In this document: positions 8,701 to 15,696 of the stretch, in pieces
How positions within the stretch are numbered: the first letter of the stretch is position 1
Layout: every line of letters starts with the position of its first letter
Assembly (NCBI RefSeq): GCF_000423005.1
Contig: NZ_AUHD01000020.1
Location: forward strand, 1-36,249
Origin: Gelidibacter mesophilus DSM 14095
Lineage (GTDB): Bacteria; Bacteroidota; Bacteroidia; Flavobacteriales; Flavobacteriaceae
Direction: 5' to 3'
DNA length: 36,249 bases
The notes under the pieces: generated by a model
The model's database searches: none
Told to the model about the DNA's origin: nothing
What the model saw: the letters and a program-made list of their open reading frames with translations, nothing else
Translations under genes and position numbers: made by a program

Positions 8701-8920
8701 ATCGGTAACGAAACATGTTACCGAAAAAATTGATCATAAAAATCCCCATGATCGCTTCAAACCACCACGCATTGTAAATTAAATGTCGGGTGTAGGGAGT
8801 TGGAGAGGTTTCTTGATTAGCATCTAAAAATGTTCCGATTGCCATAGCTGCGGCAAATACAACAAATAAAATAGCGGTTAAACGGGTGGAAAAAAAAATA
8901 TTAGCGAGTCTTTTTTGCAT
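5726..8920 (-). CDS. ccsA: Fused ResB/CcsA cytochrome c biogenesis protein (CcsBA)
   Basis: A 1064-residue membrane protein of the system II cytochrome c maturation pathway, which exports haem and attaches it to apocytochromes outside the membrane. The N-terminal half is ResB-like: membrane helices near 12-30, 52-70 and 80-97, a large extracytoplasmic domain, and a further helix near 440-460. A hydrophobic stretch near 480 is followed by a His/Asp-rich segment (HSPDDGHDHGRP). The C-terminal third is CcsA: several helices, HAPWSDAYES, and the haem-binding WGRYWGWD motif at 962-969. Such fusions are usual in Bacteroidota. It is transcribed alone, from a good -7 element (8961-8968) to the hairpin at 5675-5700. 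Confidence 0.93.
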   Translation of the reverse strand: MQKRLANIFFSTRLTAILFVVFAAAMAIGTFLDANQETSPTPYTRHLIYNAWWFEAIMGIFMINFFGNMFRYRLLRKEKWATLTLHLSFVLVIFGAFITRYVGFEGMMHIREGESESQFLSQKTYITTYIDGDYMVNGVAQRKIIEREVDFSYRLNNKFDVKTEYNNIPVTIELEKYIKGAETDIIPDESGESYLKLVEAGEGQPHNHYLKVGEVQNLHNVLVALDKPTPGAINITSTPDGGLTIESPYEGSYMTMATRATGTVVKDSVQPLVLRSRYAIGNMSMVFPKPIVKGVFDVVKKPEMLKGDEDGVVLKVTVNGETKRVNLLGGPFKNNPFEQVKFGDLEIALKYGSKLMALPFEVKLNDFIAQKYPGTEKSYSSYESKVTVLDKEHGDFDYHIYMNNILDHRGYRFFQASFDPDEKGTILSVNHDFWGTWITYIGYFLLYIGLMAIWFDKNTRFADLNRMLEKVKKQKRNLATILLLLFSTIGFSQTHSPDDGHDHGRPTKAQIDSVLKANITPKEHADKFAHLVVQDYSGRMMPMDTYASEVLRKLSKHDTYEGFDANQVMLSIQESPLLWYNVPIIYLAPKKADTIRKIIGTPLDQKFVAFIDFFTENGTYKLEPYLESAYRAAIPNGSQKEFKEADQRVNLMHNALEGRAMKIFPVPEDDNNKWISSKEFRDGGYREKISDSLLANFMNNGFSAYLLTLNSAKQDGDFSRADAVLNGIKKTQEKYGSAVMLSDKKIETEIAYNKYDIFKNLYSWYLYAGTLMFVLLIIQIFNGNNKFVNVSVKVFGFILLGLFILHTLGLGVRWYLSGHAPWSDAYESMIYVAWATMFFGLAFGRKSDLTIASTAFVTAMILMVAHWNWMDPAISTLEPVLDSYWLMIHVAVIVMSYGPFTLGMILGTVSLILMIFTNKKNKQKMLLNIKELTIINEMALTTGLVLLTIGNFLGGMWANESWGRYWGWDPKETWALISIMVYAFVVHMRLVPGLRGRFGFNLAAIIAFASIMMTYFGVNFYLSGLHAYASGDQIVSLKFILITVAIVAVLAIFAYRKYVIYYKK

Positions 8921-8960
8921 GATAGAAGAACTAAAAATTTGCGCGTTAATTTAAGCAGTG

Positions 8961-8968
8961 CAAATTTA
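8961..8968 (-). promoter_or_regulatory. -7 promoter element for ccsBA
   Basis: The minus strand reads TAAATTTG, a full match to the Bacteroidota -7 consensus TAnnTTTG, 40 bases before the ccsBA start codon. No clear TTTG is seen 19 bases further upstream, so the -33 part is weak. This implies a leader of about 35 bases. Confidence 0.55.
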
Positions 8969-9261
8969 ACCTTTTTAGTTGATTTGTTAAGGATTAAAAG
9001 ATGTTAAAATTGAAGGACAGCAGTCCCAAGGAAAAAGTGATGAACATCATGAAAATTTTATTCACTATATGGGAGCTTTAGGAGTATAAAACCATGAAAA
9101 CACATAAAATGCACACCAGATGACGACGGCAAGACATTATAAACTGCTTCAATCAAAAAGCTGGTCACAACCATTATTTTTCGAGGAGCCACTCAAGCAA
9201 CCTTTTTTTTTGTAAAAACAGCTATAATTGAGACTTAGAGAGGATGCGAATGGTCAAGAAT
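8969..9261. other. Non-coding stretch between ccsBA and the haemoglobin gene
   Basis: The whole gap from 8921 to 9261 (341 bases) has no recognisable gene. Short open frames exist (for example 9058-9174 on the minus strand, 38 codons), but none matches a family I know. There is no clear hairpin terminator for the haemoglobin gene. A T-run lies at 9202-9210. Confidence 0.6.
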
Positions 9262-9663
9262 TTAACCTTGTCTCGCTTGAAAAATATTCAAATACATAAA
9301 CGACCCCATTTTACGAGCGCGATTTTTGGCATTTTCAGCATATTCACCTTCAAAAAGTTCATCGAGCGTTGCAAACCACAGATTCATCCATAACCCAAAA
9401 TGCATCTCAGTAATGGTATTATCGTTTTCTTGATCCACCTCAATATGGACTTGCAAAGGATTTCCATGATACCTCTTCTCTAGTTTTCTGGTCATAAATA
9501 AACTCGTTTCCCAGAACGTAGTTAAACGCTCAATGTGAGCATCCCAGTCGGTTATGACGCGATTGAAAAACGGTCCTAAAACAGCATCTTTTCTTACTTT
9601 TGTATAAAATTCTGAGACGAGCAGAAATACGTCCTCCCTATTTTGAATATCTTTTTTTCCCAT
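9262..9663 (-). CDS. Group III truncated haemoglobin
   Basis: A 133-residue single-domain globin of the trHb3 (group III) class, which binds oxygen or nitric oxide through haem in the cytoplasm. Family marks include FYTKVRKDAVLGPFF at the N-terminus, FWETSLF, YHGNPLQVH in the distal region, and the proximal-histidine motif HFxxW with H88 (MHFGLWMNLW). The C-terminal helix (NRARKMGSFMY) also fits. It is the second gene of a minus-strand pair, 6 bases after the small membrane protein, and is divergent from a Crp/Fnr gene. That setting suggests a response to low oxygen or nitrosative stress. The family is secure; the physiological ligand is inference. Confidence 0.92.
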   Translation of the reverse strand: MGKKDIQNREDVFLLVSEFYTKVRKDAVLGPFFNRVITDWDAHIERLTTFWETSLFMTRKLEKRYHGNPLQVHIEVDQENDNTITEMHFGLWMNLWFATLDELFEGEYAENAKNRARKMGSFMYLNIFQARQG

Positions 9664-9669
9664 TATGAT

Positions 9670-9960
9670 CTATACCAAACGTACCATGTTAATAATTAAG
9701 AACGTGGTATGCACTATGATTGTTGCAATCAATAAATTGTAGATGACTTTTGGCTTCATCTGCGCATACAACGCCCCATTATAGGCCATTGCAAAGCTAA
9801 CAACTAAAGTCAAGTCTAGAAAATGAAAGTTTGGATGACTGTTCTTAAGGATAAACATGGCGGCAATAGAGCCTAAGCAGCTTTGAAAAATAATACTTAA
9901 CGGAACATATAAAGTTAAATGTTCTTTAAAATCCTCAAATCCTTTAGTGTAAATTGTCAT
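9670..9960 (-). CDS. Small membrane protein of unknown function, paired with truncated haemoglobin
   Basis: A 96-residue protein with about three hydrophobic segments: residues 17-37 (LYVPLSIIFQSCLGSIAAMF), 47-66 and 75-95. There is no signal peptide and no motif I recognise. It is the first gene of the pair with the truncated haemoglobin (6-base gap), so the two are almost surely co-expressed. The start codon lies 73 bases from the divergent Crp/Fnr start. A role near the membrane in respiration or NO handling is a guess from context only. On the minus strand, GAACTTTG (9992-9985) is a one-mismatch -7 element. Confidence 0.75.
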   Translation of the reverse strand: MTIYTKGFEDFKEHLTLYVPLSIIFQSCLGSIAAMFILKNSHPNFHFLDLTLVVSFAMAYNGALYAQMKPKVIYNLLIATIIVHTTFLIINMVRLV

Positions 9961-9980
9961 AATTCTAATTTTTAGTGTTA

Positions 9981-10009
9981 GTACAAAGTTCCTAAACCTT
10001 TCTTTGTAC
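9981..10009. promoter_or_regulatory. 8-bp inverted repeat in the divergent promoter
   Basis: GTACAAAG (9981-9988), 13 bases, then CTTTGTAC (10002-10009) form a perfect inverted repeat in the 73-base gap between the membrane-protein gene and the Crp/Fnr gene. The two CTTTG arms coincide with possible -7 elements in both directions (TTTCTTTG at 9999-10006 on the plus strand, GAACTTTG on the minus strand). The symmetry may therefore be two back-to-back promoters, an operator, or both. Confidence 0.5.
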
Positions 10010-10012
10010 TTT

Positions 10013-10028
10013 TATGATTCAAATCATA
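10013..10028. promoter_or_regulatory. FNR-like operator (TGAT-N4-ATCA core)
   Basis: TATGATTCAAATCATA is a 7+7-bp inverted repeat around two bases. Aligned to the known FNR box TTGAT-N4-ATCAA it gives ATGAT-TCAA-ATCAT, matching the core TGAT/ATCA fully and differing symmetrically at the outer base. It ends 5 bases before the Crp/Fnr start codon at 10034, so binding would block that promoter or leader: autorepression, or control of the divergent haemoglobin pair. Confidence 0.55.
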
Positions 10029-10033
10029 AGACC

Positions 10034-10576
10034 ATGATTCCTGAAGATATTATCCAATCTTTTGATGGGAGTTTAAAAAACTATTCCAAAGATCGACCTC
10101 TCTTTCATGAAGGAGAATTAGCCGATTTCTATTATCAGATAAAAACTGGACGCGTGAAGATGTTTAATCTTACAGAGGACGGAAAAGAATTTGTTCAAGG
10201 TTTCTTTAAAGCAGGTGATTCTTTTGGAGAACCCCCATTGTTTGGGGCATTCAAATATCCTGCGACGGCGATGGTCCTTGAAGCTTCCAAAATTTATGTC
10301 CTACCAAAAGCATCCTTTTTTAAGCTCCTAAAGAAACATCCAGACATCCATTTGAAGTTCACAAAATTGATTTGTAAACGTATGATCTATAAAGCGAAGA
10401 TAATTAGGGAAGTATCAATCTATCCTCCAGAGCACCGTATTCTAACCTTATTGCACCATCTCAAGGGCAACAGTAAAACGGATAGTAGCTTTGAAGTTCC
10501 TTTGACACGGCAACAAATTTCAGAATTGACGGGCATGCGGGTTGAAACGGTTATTAGAGCTATTAAGAAACTGTAA
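10034..10576 (+). CDS. Crp/Fnr-family transcription regulator, C-terminus cut by a nonsense codon
   Basis: A 180-residue regulator with an N-terminal cyclic-nucleotide-like sensory domain (about 10-110) and a C-terminal winged helix (about 135-180). I chose the ATG at 10034, since the earlier ATG at 10004 overlaps operator sequence. The recognition helix VETVIRAIKKL keeps the Glu (E171) and Arg (R175) that contact TGAT half-sites in FNR. There is one Cys only, so no FNR-type iron-sulfur cluster. A TAA at 10574-10576 stops the frame inside the DNA-binding domain, yet the same frame continues as KSEALVIIDRKVFI to a second stop at 10619-10621, exactly the usual end of this family. It is likely a recent nonsense mutation. 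It diverges from the haemoglobin pair. Confidence 0.85.
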   Translation: MIPEDIIQSFDGSLKNYSKDRPLFHEGELADFYYQIKTGRVKMFNLTEDGKEFVQGFFKAGDSFGEPPLFGAFKYPATAMVLEASKIYVLPKASFFKLLKKHPDIHLKFTKLICKRMIYKAKIIREVSIYPPEHRILTLLHHLKGNSKTDSSFEVPLTRQQISELTGMRVETVIRAIKKL

Positions 10577-10698
10577 AAATCAGAAGCTTTAGTCATTATT
10601 GATCGGAAAGTATTTATTTAAAAATAATCCACATAACCTAAGGGTCAATACAGGCCACACCTACCTTACTAAGCTGATATTCTAAAAATTTCAAAAAT

Positions 10699-10726
10699 CT
10701 TAATTCTTAATTCTTAATTCTTCATT
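10699..10726. repeat. Four-unit 7-bp tandem repeat before the DUF2520 gene
   Basis: CTTAATT occurs three times in tandem (10699-10719), followed by a variant CTTCATT (10720-10726). It directly precedes a -7-like TAATTTAG (10726-10733), and the start codon is at 10738. Unit number could vary between strains and shift promoter spacing; that effect is inference. Confidence 0.7.
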
Positions 10727-10737
10727 AATTTAGCAGC

Positions 10738-11532
10738 ATGATTTCAGTCGTAATTCTTGGCGCAGGTAATGTCGCAACCCATTTATATAAAACTTTCAAT
10801 AAGACCGATGATATTCGTGTAAACCAATGGTTTAGTAGAAAAATTTCGAGTATTAAGTCTTACAAAAATGAAGTTGATATTACTGACGATTTAACGCAAT
10901 TAAAAGAAGCCGATCTCTATTTTATTGCGGTAAGCGACGATGCCATATCTAATTTATCTTCAAAATTACCATTTGAAAATCGGTTGGTGGTCCACACCTC
11001 TGGCACCGTAAATATTCATGATCTCGATAAAAAAAACCGACGGGGTGTGTTCTATCCCCTGCAAACATTTAGCAAGGATGCGTCTTTAGATTTTGCCAAT
11101 GTGCCCATTTGTATTGAGGCAATAGATAGATCTGATCGTAAAATATTAAAATCACTGGCACAGGCCATAGGCAGCAACAGCCATAAAGTGAATACTGAAC
11201 AGCGCAAAGCCTTACATTTGGCAGCTGTATTTGTCAATAATTTCACGAATCAGATGTACCGCATCGCACATGAAATTACCGAAGCTGAAGGCGTTGAGTT
11301 TGATATTTTAAAACCTCTAATTTTGGAGACTGCAAAAAAGATTCAGAGCCTCTCCCCTTATATGGCACAAACAGGTCCTGCAAAACGTAACGATAAAAAA
11401 ACAATACACAAACATTTAGAATTATTGAAAAACGAGCAACATAAAGCCATATATGAGCTTATGACGGCAAGTATTCAGAAAACTCAAGGTGTGGCAACAC
11501 GTCCAACTCCCAATTCTAAAAAGAACAACTAA
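10738..11532 (+). CDS. Rossmann-like and DUF2520 domain protein
   Basis: A 264-residue protein with an N-terminal NAD(P)-type Rossmann fold starting VVILGAGNVATHL (GxGxxA at residues 8-13), related to F420-dependent NADP oxidoreductases and ProC-like proteins. The C-terminal helical DUF2520 domain begins around residue 130 (LHLAAVFVNNFTNQMY). A dehydrogenase role is likely, but the substrate is unknown. The stop codon is directly followed by the ATG of the KdsC-like gene, and the order DUF2520, KdsC-like, UbiA-like, Maf is familiar from other flavobacteria. The pseudo-Tyr/Lys pair of SDRs is absent, as expected for this fold. Confidence 0.88.
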   Translation: MISVVILGAGNVATHLYKTFNKTDDIRVNQWFSRKISSIKSYKNEVDITDDLTQLKEADLYFIAVSDDAISNLSSKLPFENRLVVHTSGTVNIHDLDKKNRRGVFYPLQTFSKDASLDFANVPICIEAIDRSDRKILKSLAQAIGSNSHKVNTEQRKALHLAAVFVNNFTNQMYRIAHEITEAEGVEFDILKPLILETAKKIQSLSPYMAQTGPAKRNDKKTIHKHLELLKNEQHKAIYELMTASIQKTQGVATRPTPNSKKNN

Positions 11533-12063
11533 ATGGAAGAAAAAAGCTATAAAGAATACCTCGAACATATTACTACATTCATTTTTGACGTAGATGGCGT
11601 ACTAACCGATGGCACAATTTCATTGACCACCACGGGTGAAATGTTGCGAACTATGCATACCAAAGATGGATTTGCCATGAAAACGGCATTGGACGCTGGA
11701 TACAATTTATGCATCATTTCTGGAGGCAGTAATGAAGGGGTTCGCCAACGCTTAAAAGGTCTTGGAGTGACTGATGTTTATTTAGGGGCGCATAACAAAA
11801 CTGAACAGCTAAAAGAGTACATGGACATTCACGATATTAAACATGAAAATGTGTTGTATATGGGTGATGATATTCCGGATTATCCAGTAATGAAGCTGGT
11901 TGGTTTACCCACGTGTCCGCAAGATGCAGTACCTGAAATCAAGGCGATTTCCAAATATATTTCACATAAAAACGGCGGCCAAGGCTGTGTGCGAGATGTC
12001 ATTGAACAAGTGTTGAAGGTTCAGGGAAAATGGAATGGAAATTTTAGTGCTAAATATGATTAA
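11533..12063 (+). CDS. KdsC-like HAD phosphatase (3-deoxy-D-manno-octulosonate 8-phosphate phosphatase type)
   Basis: A 176-residue capless HAD enzyme of the KdsC/YrbI type, the tetramers that dephosphorylate KDO-8-phosphate for lipopolysaccharide core. Motif I is FDVDGVLTDGTI (about 18-29), motif II is IISGG, and motif IV is MGDDIPDYPVM (about 115-125), followed by the KdsC-typical GLPTCPQDA and NGGQGCVRDVIEQVL. Length is normal. It is translationally adjacent to the DUF2520 gene, whose stop touches this ATG. Close relatives act on N-acylneuraminate-9-phosphate, so the substrate is probable rather than certain. Confidence 0.85.
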   Translation: MEEKSYKEYLEHITTFIFDVDGVLTDGTISLTTTGEMLRTMHTKDGFAMKTALDAGYNLCIISGGSNEGVRQRLKGLGVTDVYLGAHNKTEQLKEYMDIHDIKHENVLYMGDDIPDYPVMKLVGLPTCPQDAVPEIKAISKYISHKNGGQGCVRDVIEQVLKVQGKWNGNFSAKYD

Positions 12064-12323
12064 AAGCCGGAAAACCTGAAGCACGGAGCATGAAGTCAGG
12101 TGACCGGAGACCGAGGATGTATGACTATATGATGATGTAGGATTATGAGATTTGGGGATCAGCTGGAAAATAATTGGAGAATGGTGCTTGTTGATTAAAG
12201 CGTTAGGATTTTATAGTTGTAATGGCAATATCTTTAAACCAAAAATCTCATCTCTGAACTTTGAACCTTGAGTCTTGCAATCCGAATGAGAAACTAAACC
12301 TAACCTCCAACATAATCTAACCC
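12064..12323. other. Low-complexity gap between the KdsC-like and UbiA-like genes
   Basis: This 260-base gap has no coding frame I can support. It holds purine-rich imperfect repeats (GACCGGAGACCGAGGATG near 12101) and a later stretch with near-repeats (GAACTTTGAACCTTGAG near 12257). Such degenerate short repeats occur in gaps of other flavobacterial genomes; no function is known to me. Confidence 0.5.
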
Positions 12324-13247
12324 TTGAAAATTTTAAATTTAATCCGCTGGAAAAACTTAATGATGCTTGCCTTAGTGCAATTACTCATTAAATACGCATT
12401 GTTTGAACCATTTTTAAAAACCACAGAGTTAACCATAACCTTAAACGGTTTCGGGTTTGGACTTTTATTACTTTCCACCCTTTGTATTGCTGCTGCAGGA
12501 AACATTATCAACGATATTTATGACGTTGAAACAGATTTGGTCAACAGGCCTTCAAAAGTGATCATTGGCAAGCGTCTTTCTGAAAAAACAGCTTACACTC
12601 TCTATATTATATTTAATGTCATTGGTGTTCTTCTCGGTTTCTATCTTTCAAATTTAGTGGGAAGAAGTGGTTTTTTTGCTATTTTCGTCATCATTTCAGC
12701 CCTACTTTATGTGTATGCATCGTATTTAAAACGAATGCTTTTATTGGGAAACATCGTTATTTCTATACTGGTTGGATTAAGTCTCTTAATCGTTGGCATC
12801 TTTGAATTGATTCCGGCCATAACGGCTCAAAATCAGGTTACCCAGCTGACGTTTTTTAAAATCCTTTTTGATTATGCCTTATTTGCTTTCCTTATAAACC
12901 TAGTGCGCGAAATCATCAAGGACCTAGAAGACATTGATGGCGATTATAAAATGGGAATGCACACATTACCCATTGCAATTGGGCGTGAAAGAACGTCACA
13001 AGTGGTGTTTTTTTTAATATTGTTACCGTTATTTGGTTCAATTTATTATGTTGGCAATTACCTACTCAACTATGAATTATTTATTGGGTATTTTGCGGTG
13101 ATGGTCGTTGTACCTCTCATTTATATCTCCATAAAATCATTTAATGCAAAAACGAAGAAACAATATCACCATATCAGCAATATGCTTAAATTAGTCATGC
13201 TCTTTGGAGTCTTGTCTCTGTTGCTTTATCCGATTGTTTTGAAGTAA
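12324..13247 (+). CDS. UbiA-family prenyltransferase (geranylgeranylglycerol-phosphate geranylgeranyltransferase-like)
   Basis: A 307-residue membrane prenyltransferase with about eight to nine helices. The first Asp-rich motif is NIINDIYDVETD (about 56-67) and the second is DLEDIDGD (about 199-206); both bind Mg-diphosphate. Bacteroidota members are often named geranylgeranylglycerol-phosphate geranylgeranyltransferase, but the acceptor is uncertain. The start is TTG: an in-frame TAA lies just upstream (12318-12320), and the first ATG is residue 13, inside the conserved IRWKNLMMLALVQ segment. It is part of the DUF2520-to-Maf gene group, with a 260-base gap before it. Confidence 0.85.
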   Translation: MKILNLIRWKNLMMLALVQLLIKYALFEPFLKTTELTITLNGFGFGLLLLSTLCIAAAGNIINDIYDVETDLVNRPSKVIIGKRLSEKTAYTLYIIFNVIGVLLGFYLSNLVGRSGFFAIFVIISALLYVYASYLKRMLLLGNIVISILVGLSLLIVGIFELIPAITAQNQVTQLTFFKILFDYALFAFLINLVREIIKDLEDIDGDYKMGMHTLPIAIGRERTSQVVFFLILLPLFGSIYYVGNYLLNYELFIGYFAVMVVVPLIYISIKSFNAKTKKQYHHISNMLKLVMLFGVLSLLLYPIVLK

Positions 13248-13373
13248 GCTCTCACGGTATTCGCTCTGAGAAGCGCTGAGGTGTGAAGCTGAATGTTAAG
13301 AACGGGAAGCAAAAAATCTATCAACGACATTGGTATTTTAACAACAGAAATACAACCCACTGCCTACTAAAAA

Positions 13374-13982
13374 ATGAAGATTATAGATATGCTCAACGAA
13401 AAACTAAAACACCACAACATCATTTTAGCCTCGGCATCACCAAGGCGTCAACAGTTCTTCAAAGACTTGGGATTGGAATTTGAAATCCGCTTAAAACCGG
13501 TCATTGAAGACTATCCGCAACGGCTATCCCATTTTGAAATCAGTGATTATTTGGCGCAGTTAAAAGCATTACCCTTTAAAAAGGAGCTTCAACCAAATGA
13601 TATCCTCATCACCAGTGACACGATTGTCTGGCATAATAAAAGGGCTCTGGGCAAACCAAAAGACGCCACCGAAGCTTTAGAAATTATAAAATCATTGAGC
13701 AATGTCACTCATGAAGTCATAACTTCAGTGTGTTTTACTTCCCTTTACTCCGAAAAAACCATAAATGCGGTTACGAAAGTGACTTTTAAAAATTTGACGG
13801 ATGAAGAAATCAACCATTATATCGCTACCTGTAAACCCTTTGATAAAGCGGGTGCCTATGGTATTCAAGAATGGATTGGACAAATTGGCGTTACCAAAAT
13901 TGAAGGTTCTTATTTTAATGTCATGGGATTGCCAACACATCTTGTTTATGAAACCTTAAATGAGATGGCTTCTATGATTTAA
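13374..13982 (+). CDS. maf: Maf-family nucleotide pyrophosphatase
   Basis: A 202-residue Maf/Ham1-fold enzyme that hydrolyses non-canonical or selected nucleoside triphosphates to monophosphates. The family signature ILASASPRRQQFF (about 17-29) is near the start. The catalytic region SDTIV appears at about residues 80-84 (Asp as the general base), then GKPKDATEA, and the C-terminal DKAGAYGIQEWIG segment is classical. Length is normal. It follows the UbiA-like gene by 126 bases and precedes a lipoprotein gene by 28 bases. The dTTP/UTP versus CTP/m7GTP subtype cannot be fixed here. Confidence 0.92.
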   Translation: MKIIDMLNEKLKHHNIILASASPRRQQFFKDLGLEFEIRLKPVIEDYPQRLSHFEISDYLAQLKALPFKKELQPNDILITSDTIVWHNKRALGKPKDATEALEIIKSLSNVTHEVITSVCFTSLYSEKTINAVTKVTFKNLTDEEINHYIATCKPFDKAGAYGIQEWIGQIGVTKIEGSYFNVMGLPTHLVYETLNEMASMI

Positions 13983-14010
13983 TTGTGTATTTTTAATAAA
14001 ACTACATGAT

Positions 14011-14940
14011 ATGAAAGTTTCATTACGTATTGCTGTTGCATCATCTCTCCTTATAATGCTATTTTCTTGCAAGAAAGAGCCAGAAGAAACTCAAAAGAAT
14101 CACGATGTTCCAGAGCTGACGGAAGCCGTTGTAAAAAAATACCAACCTTTATCCGATGAATTTAAAGTCTATTGGTTTGCCAATGAGGCCGAAATTACCG
14201 CTTATAAATTAGAACAGGCGCGTTATGGTGAAATCCGTGAGGGCAATGCAGTTTTGGTTTTTGTGACCGAGCAATTTTTGAGCGAAGAACAAGTAAAAGC
14301 TGATCGGTCATCATCCGAAAACATTCCTGTCCTGAAATTAAATGCCACAAAAAATTTCAATACCGGTATCTATCCGTATAGCATCATGCAAAGCGTTTTT
14401 TACCCTTTGGCTAACAATCAACACGCTTTAAAAATCTCATGTTCCGTCCAAGAATGGTGCGGCCATATGTATAGCCAACTCAATAACCGTTCAGATTTTG
14501 AAGTGGTGTCCCATTCCTATTTTGAGGGTGAAGCCGATGAGAATTTTAGTCTGACTAAAGCCATTCTAGAAAATGAATTATGGACGCAATTACGCATTAA
14601 TCCTAAAAGCTTGCCAATTGGTAATATCGAAATAATCCCCTCTATGGAGTTTTTACGTTTAAAACATGTACCGTTTAAGGCTTATCCCGCTTCCGCAGAA
14701 TTGTTAGAAGGCACCTATACGCTCAATTATCCAGAATTGAACAGAAGTCTTTCCATCAATTTCAATCCGCAATTCCCTTTTGACATTATTTCTTGGGAAG
14801 AAACCTTCATTAGTGGTTATGGTGAAAACACCAAACCACTGACCACCAAAGCGACAAAAATAAACACCATAAAATCGGACTACTGGACTAAGACCAAAAA
14901 TGATGATTCTTCTTTTAGAGAAAGCCTTGGTTTAGATTAA
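14011..14940 (+). CDS. Lipoprotein of unknown function
   Basis: A 309-residue protein with a lipoprotein signal peptide: KVSLRIAVASSLLIMLF then the lipobox LFSC, with the lipidated Cys at residue 20, followed by a charged KKEPEE tether. The rest is soluble (for example VQEWCGHMYSQLNNR near residue 150) and matches no domain I know. Orthologues sit after Maf in other flavobacteria and are sometimes mislabelled as Maf-related because of that position. There are 28 bases from Maf, so an operon is likely. It is probably anchored in the outer or inner membrane facing the periplasm. Confidence 0.8.
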   Translation: MKVSLRIAVASSLLIMLFSCKKEPEETQKNHDVPELTEAVVKKYQPLSDEFKVYWFANEAEITAYKLEQARYGEIREGNAVLVFVTEQFLSEEQVKADRSSSENIPVLKLNATKNFNTGIYPYSIMQSVFYPLANNQHALKISCSVQEWCGHMYSQLNNRSDFEVVSHSYFEGEADENFSLTKAILENELWTQLRINPKSLPIGNIEIIPSMEFLRLKHVPFKAYPASAELLEGTYTLNYPELNRSLSINFNPQFPFDIISWEETFISGYGENTKPLTTKATKINTIKSDYWTKTKNDDSSFRESLGLD

Positions 14941-14958
14941 ATTCATCACTTTTCTATG

Positions 14959-14966
14959 TATCTTTG
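14959..14966 (+). promoter_or_regulatory. -7 promoter element for the small MscS-like channel
   Basis: TATCTTTG matches the Bacteroidota -7 consensus TAnnTTTG in full, 25 bases before the ATG at 14992. No TTTG is found at the ideal 19-base spacing, so the -33 part is weak. Confidence 0.55.
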
Positions 14967-14991
14967 CGACTAATTTTACATTCAAAGATCT

Positions 14992-15534
14992 ATGTTTTTT
15001 CAGAACTTTCAGAAAGAATTCATTTATACAGGATTTATCCTTCTCTTTTTACTCGTTGCCCGGTATTTTATCAACGCACTTATTGGAAAAATATCAAGAA
15101 GAAATGGCATTAATATCGCGCGGACTCATTTAATGCAACGTTATGTGAGCGTGGCTTTGCTTTTGCTCGCATTTTTGATCATCCCTATTATTTTTGGAAC
15201 GCGTGCTGAGGACTTTATAGTACTTTTTTCTTCCGTTTTTGCGGTCATCGGGATTGGTCTTTTCGCCATTTGGTCCATCTTGAGCAATATCACGTCAGGA
15301 ATCATAATGTTTTTATCTTTTCCTTACAAAGTAGGAGATAAAATAAAGATTCACGATCATGATTTTCCATTGGAAGGAATTATTGAGGATATTAGAGCCT
15401 TCCAATTACATCTGCGTATTGAAAATGGCGATTTGATTACCTATCCCAACAACTTAATGCTTCAAAAACCGGTGACTCTAATCCAAAAGGATGCAATTGA
15501 TAAGGTTTTTGAGGATGGTACCGATTTGATATAG
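14992..15534 (+). CDS. Small MscS-like mechanosensitive channel domain protein
   Basis: A 180-residue membrane protein with three helices (about 10-28, 50-70 and 75-100). A MscS-type pore-lining helix (FAIWSILSNITSGIIMFLSFP) leads into the beta domain (YKVGDKIKIHDHDFPLEGIIEDI), and LITYPNNLMLQKPV marks the conserved YPN loop. It ends right after the beta domain, so the C-terminal alpha/beta cage of classical MscS (about 286 residues) is missing. Short forms of this kind occur in Bacteroidota. Tension gating is inferred from the family. It has its own -7 element. Confidence 0.85.
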   Translation: MFFQNFQKEFIYTGFILLFLLVARYFINALIGKISRRNGINIARTHLMQRYVSVALLLLAFLIIPIIFGTRAEDFIVLFSSVFAVIGIGLFAIWSILSNITSGIIMFLSFPYKVGDKIKIHDHDFPLEGIIEDIRAFQLHLRIENGDLITYPNNLMLQKPVTLIQKDAIDKVFEDGTDLI

Positions 15535-15665
15535 GTGTTATGATTATTTTGAATTTTAAAAAAGCAGGTGTCAGAGGCAGAGTTCATATCTCGTTTTGAT
15601 AATTAAAAGTGTCACCAATTTGAGTTAAAAAAACGCTAAAACCGACAATTGCGGTGCTTCTTTTT

Positions 15666-15673
15666 TATATTTG
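15666..15673 (+). promoter_or_regulatory. -7 promoter element for the PIG-L gene
   Basis: TATATTTG fully matches the Bacteroidota -7 consensus. Transcription would begin near 15679, after the upstream ATG at 15649, which supports translation from the ATG at 15697. Confidence 0.6.
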
Positions 15674-15696
15674 AAGCTAAAGCTAATGACCACAAA

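Noticed and set aside
9058-9174. A 38-codon minus-strand frame with a hydrophobic start, between ccsBA and the haemoglobin gene
   Set aside because: No family recognised and no close promoter; possibly a remnant, but unsupported.
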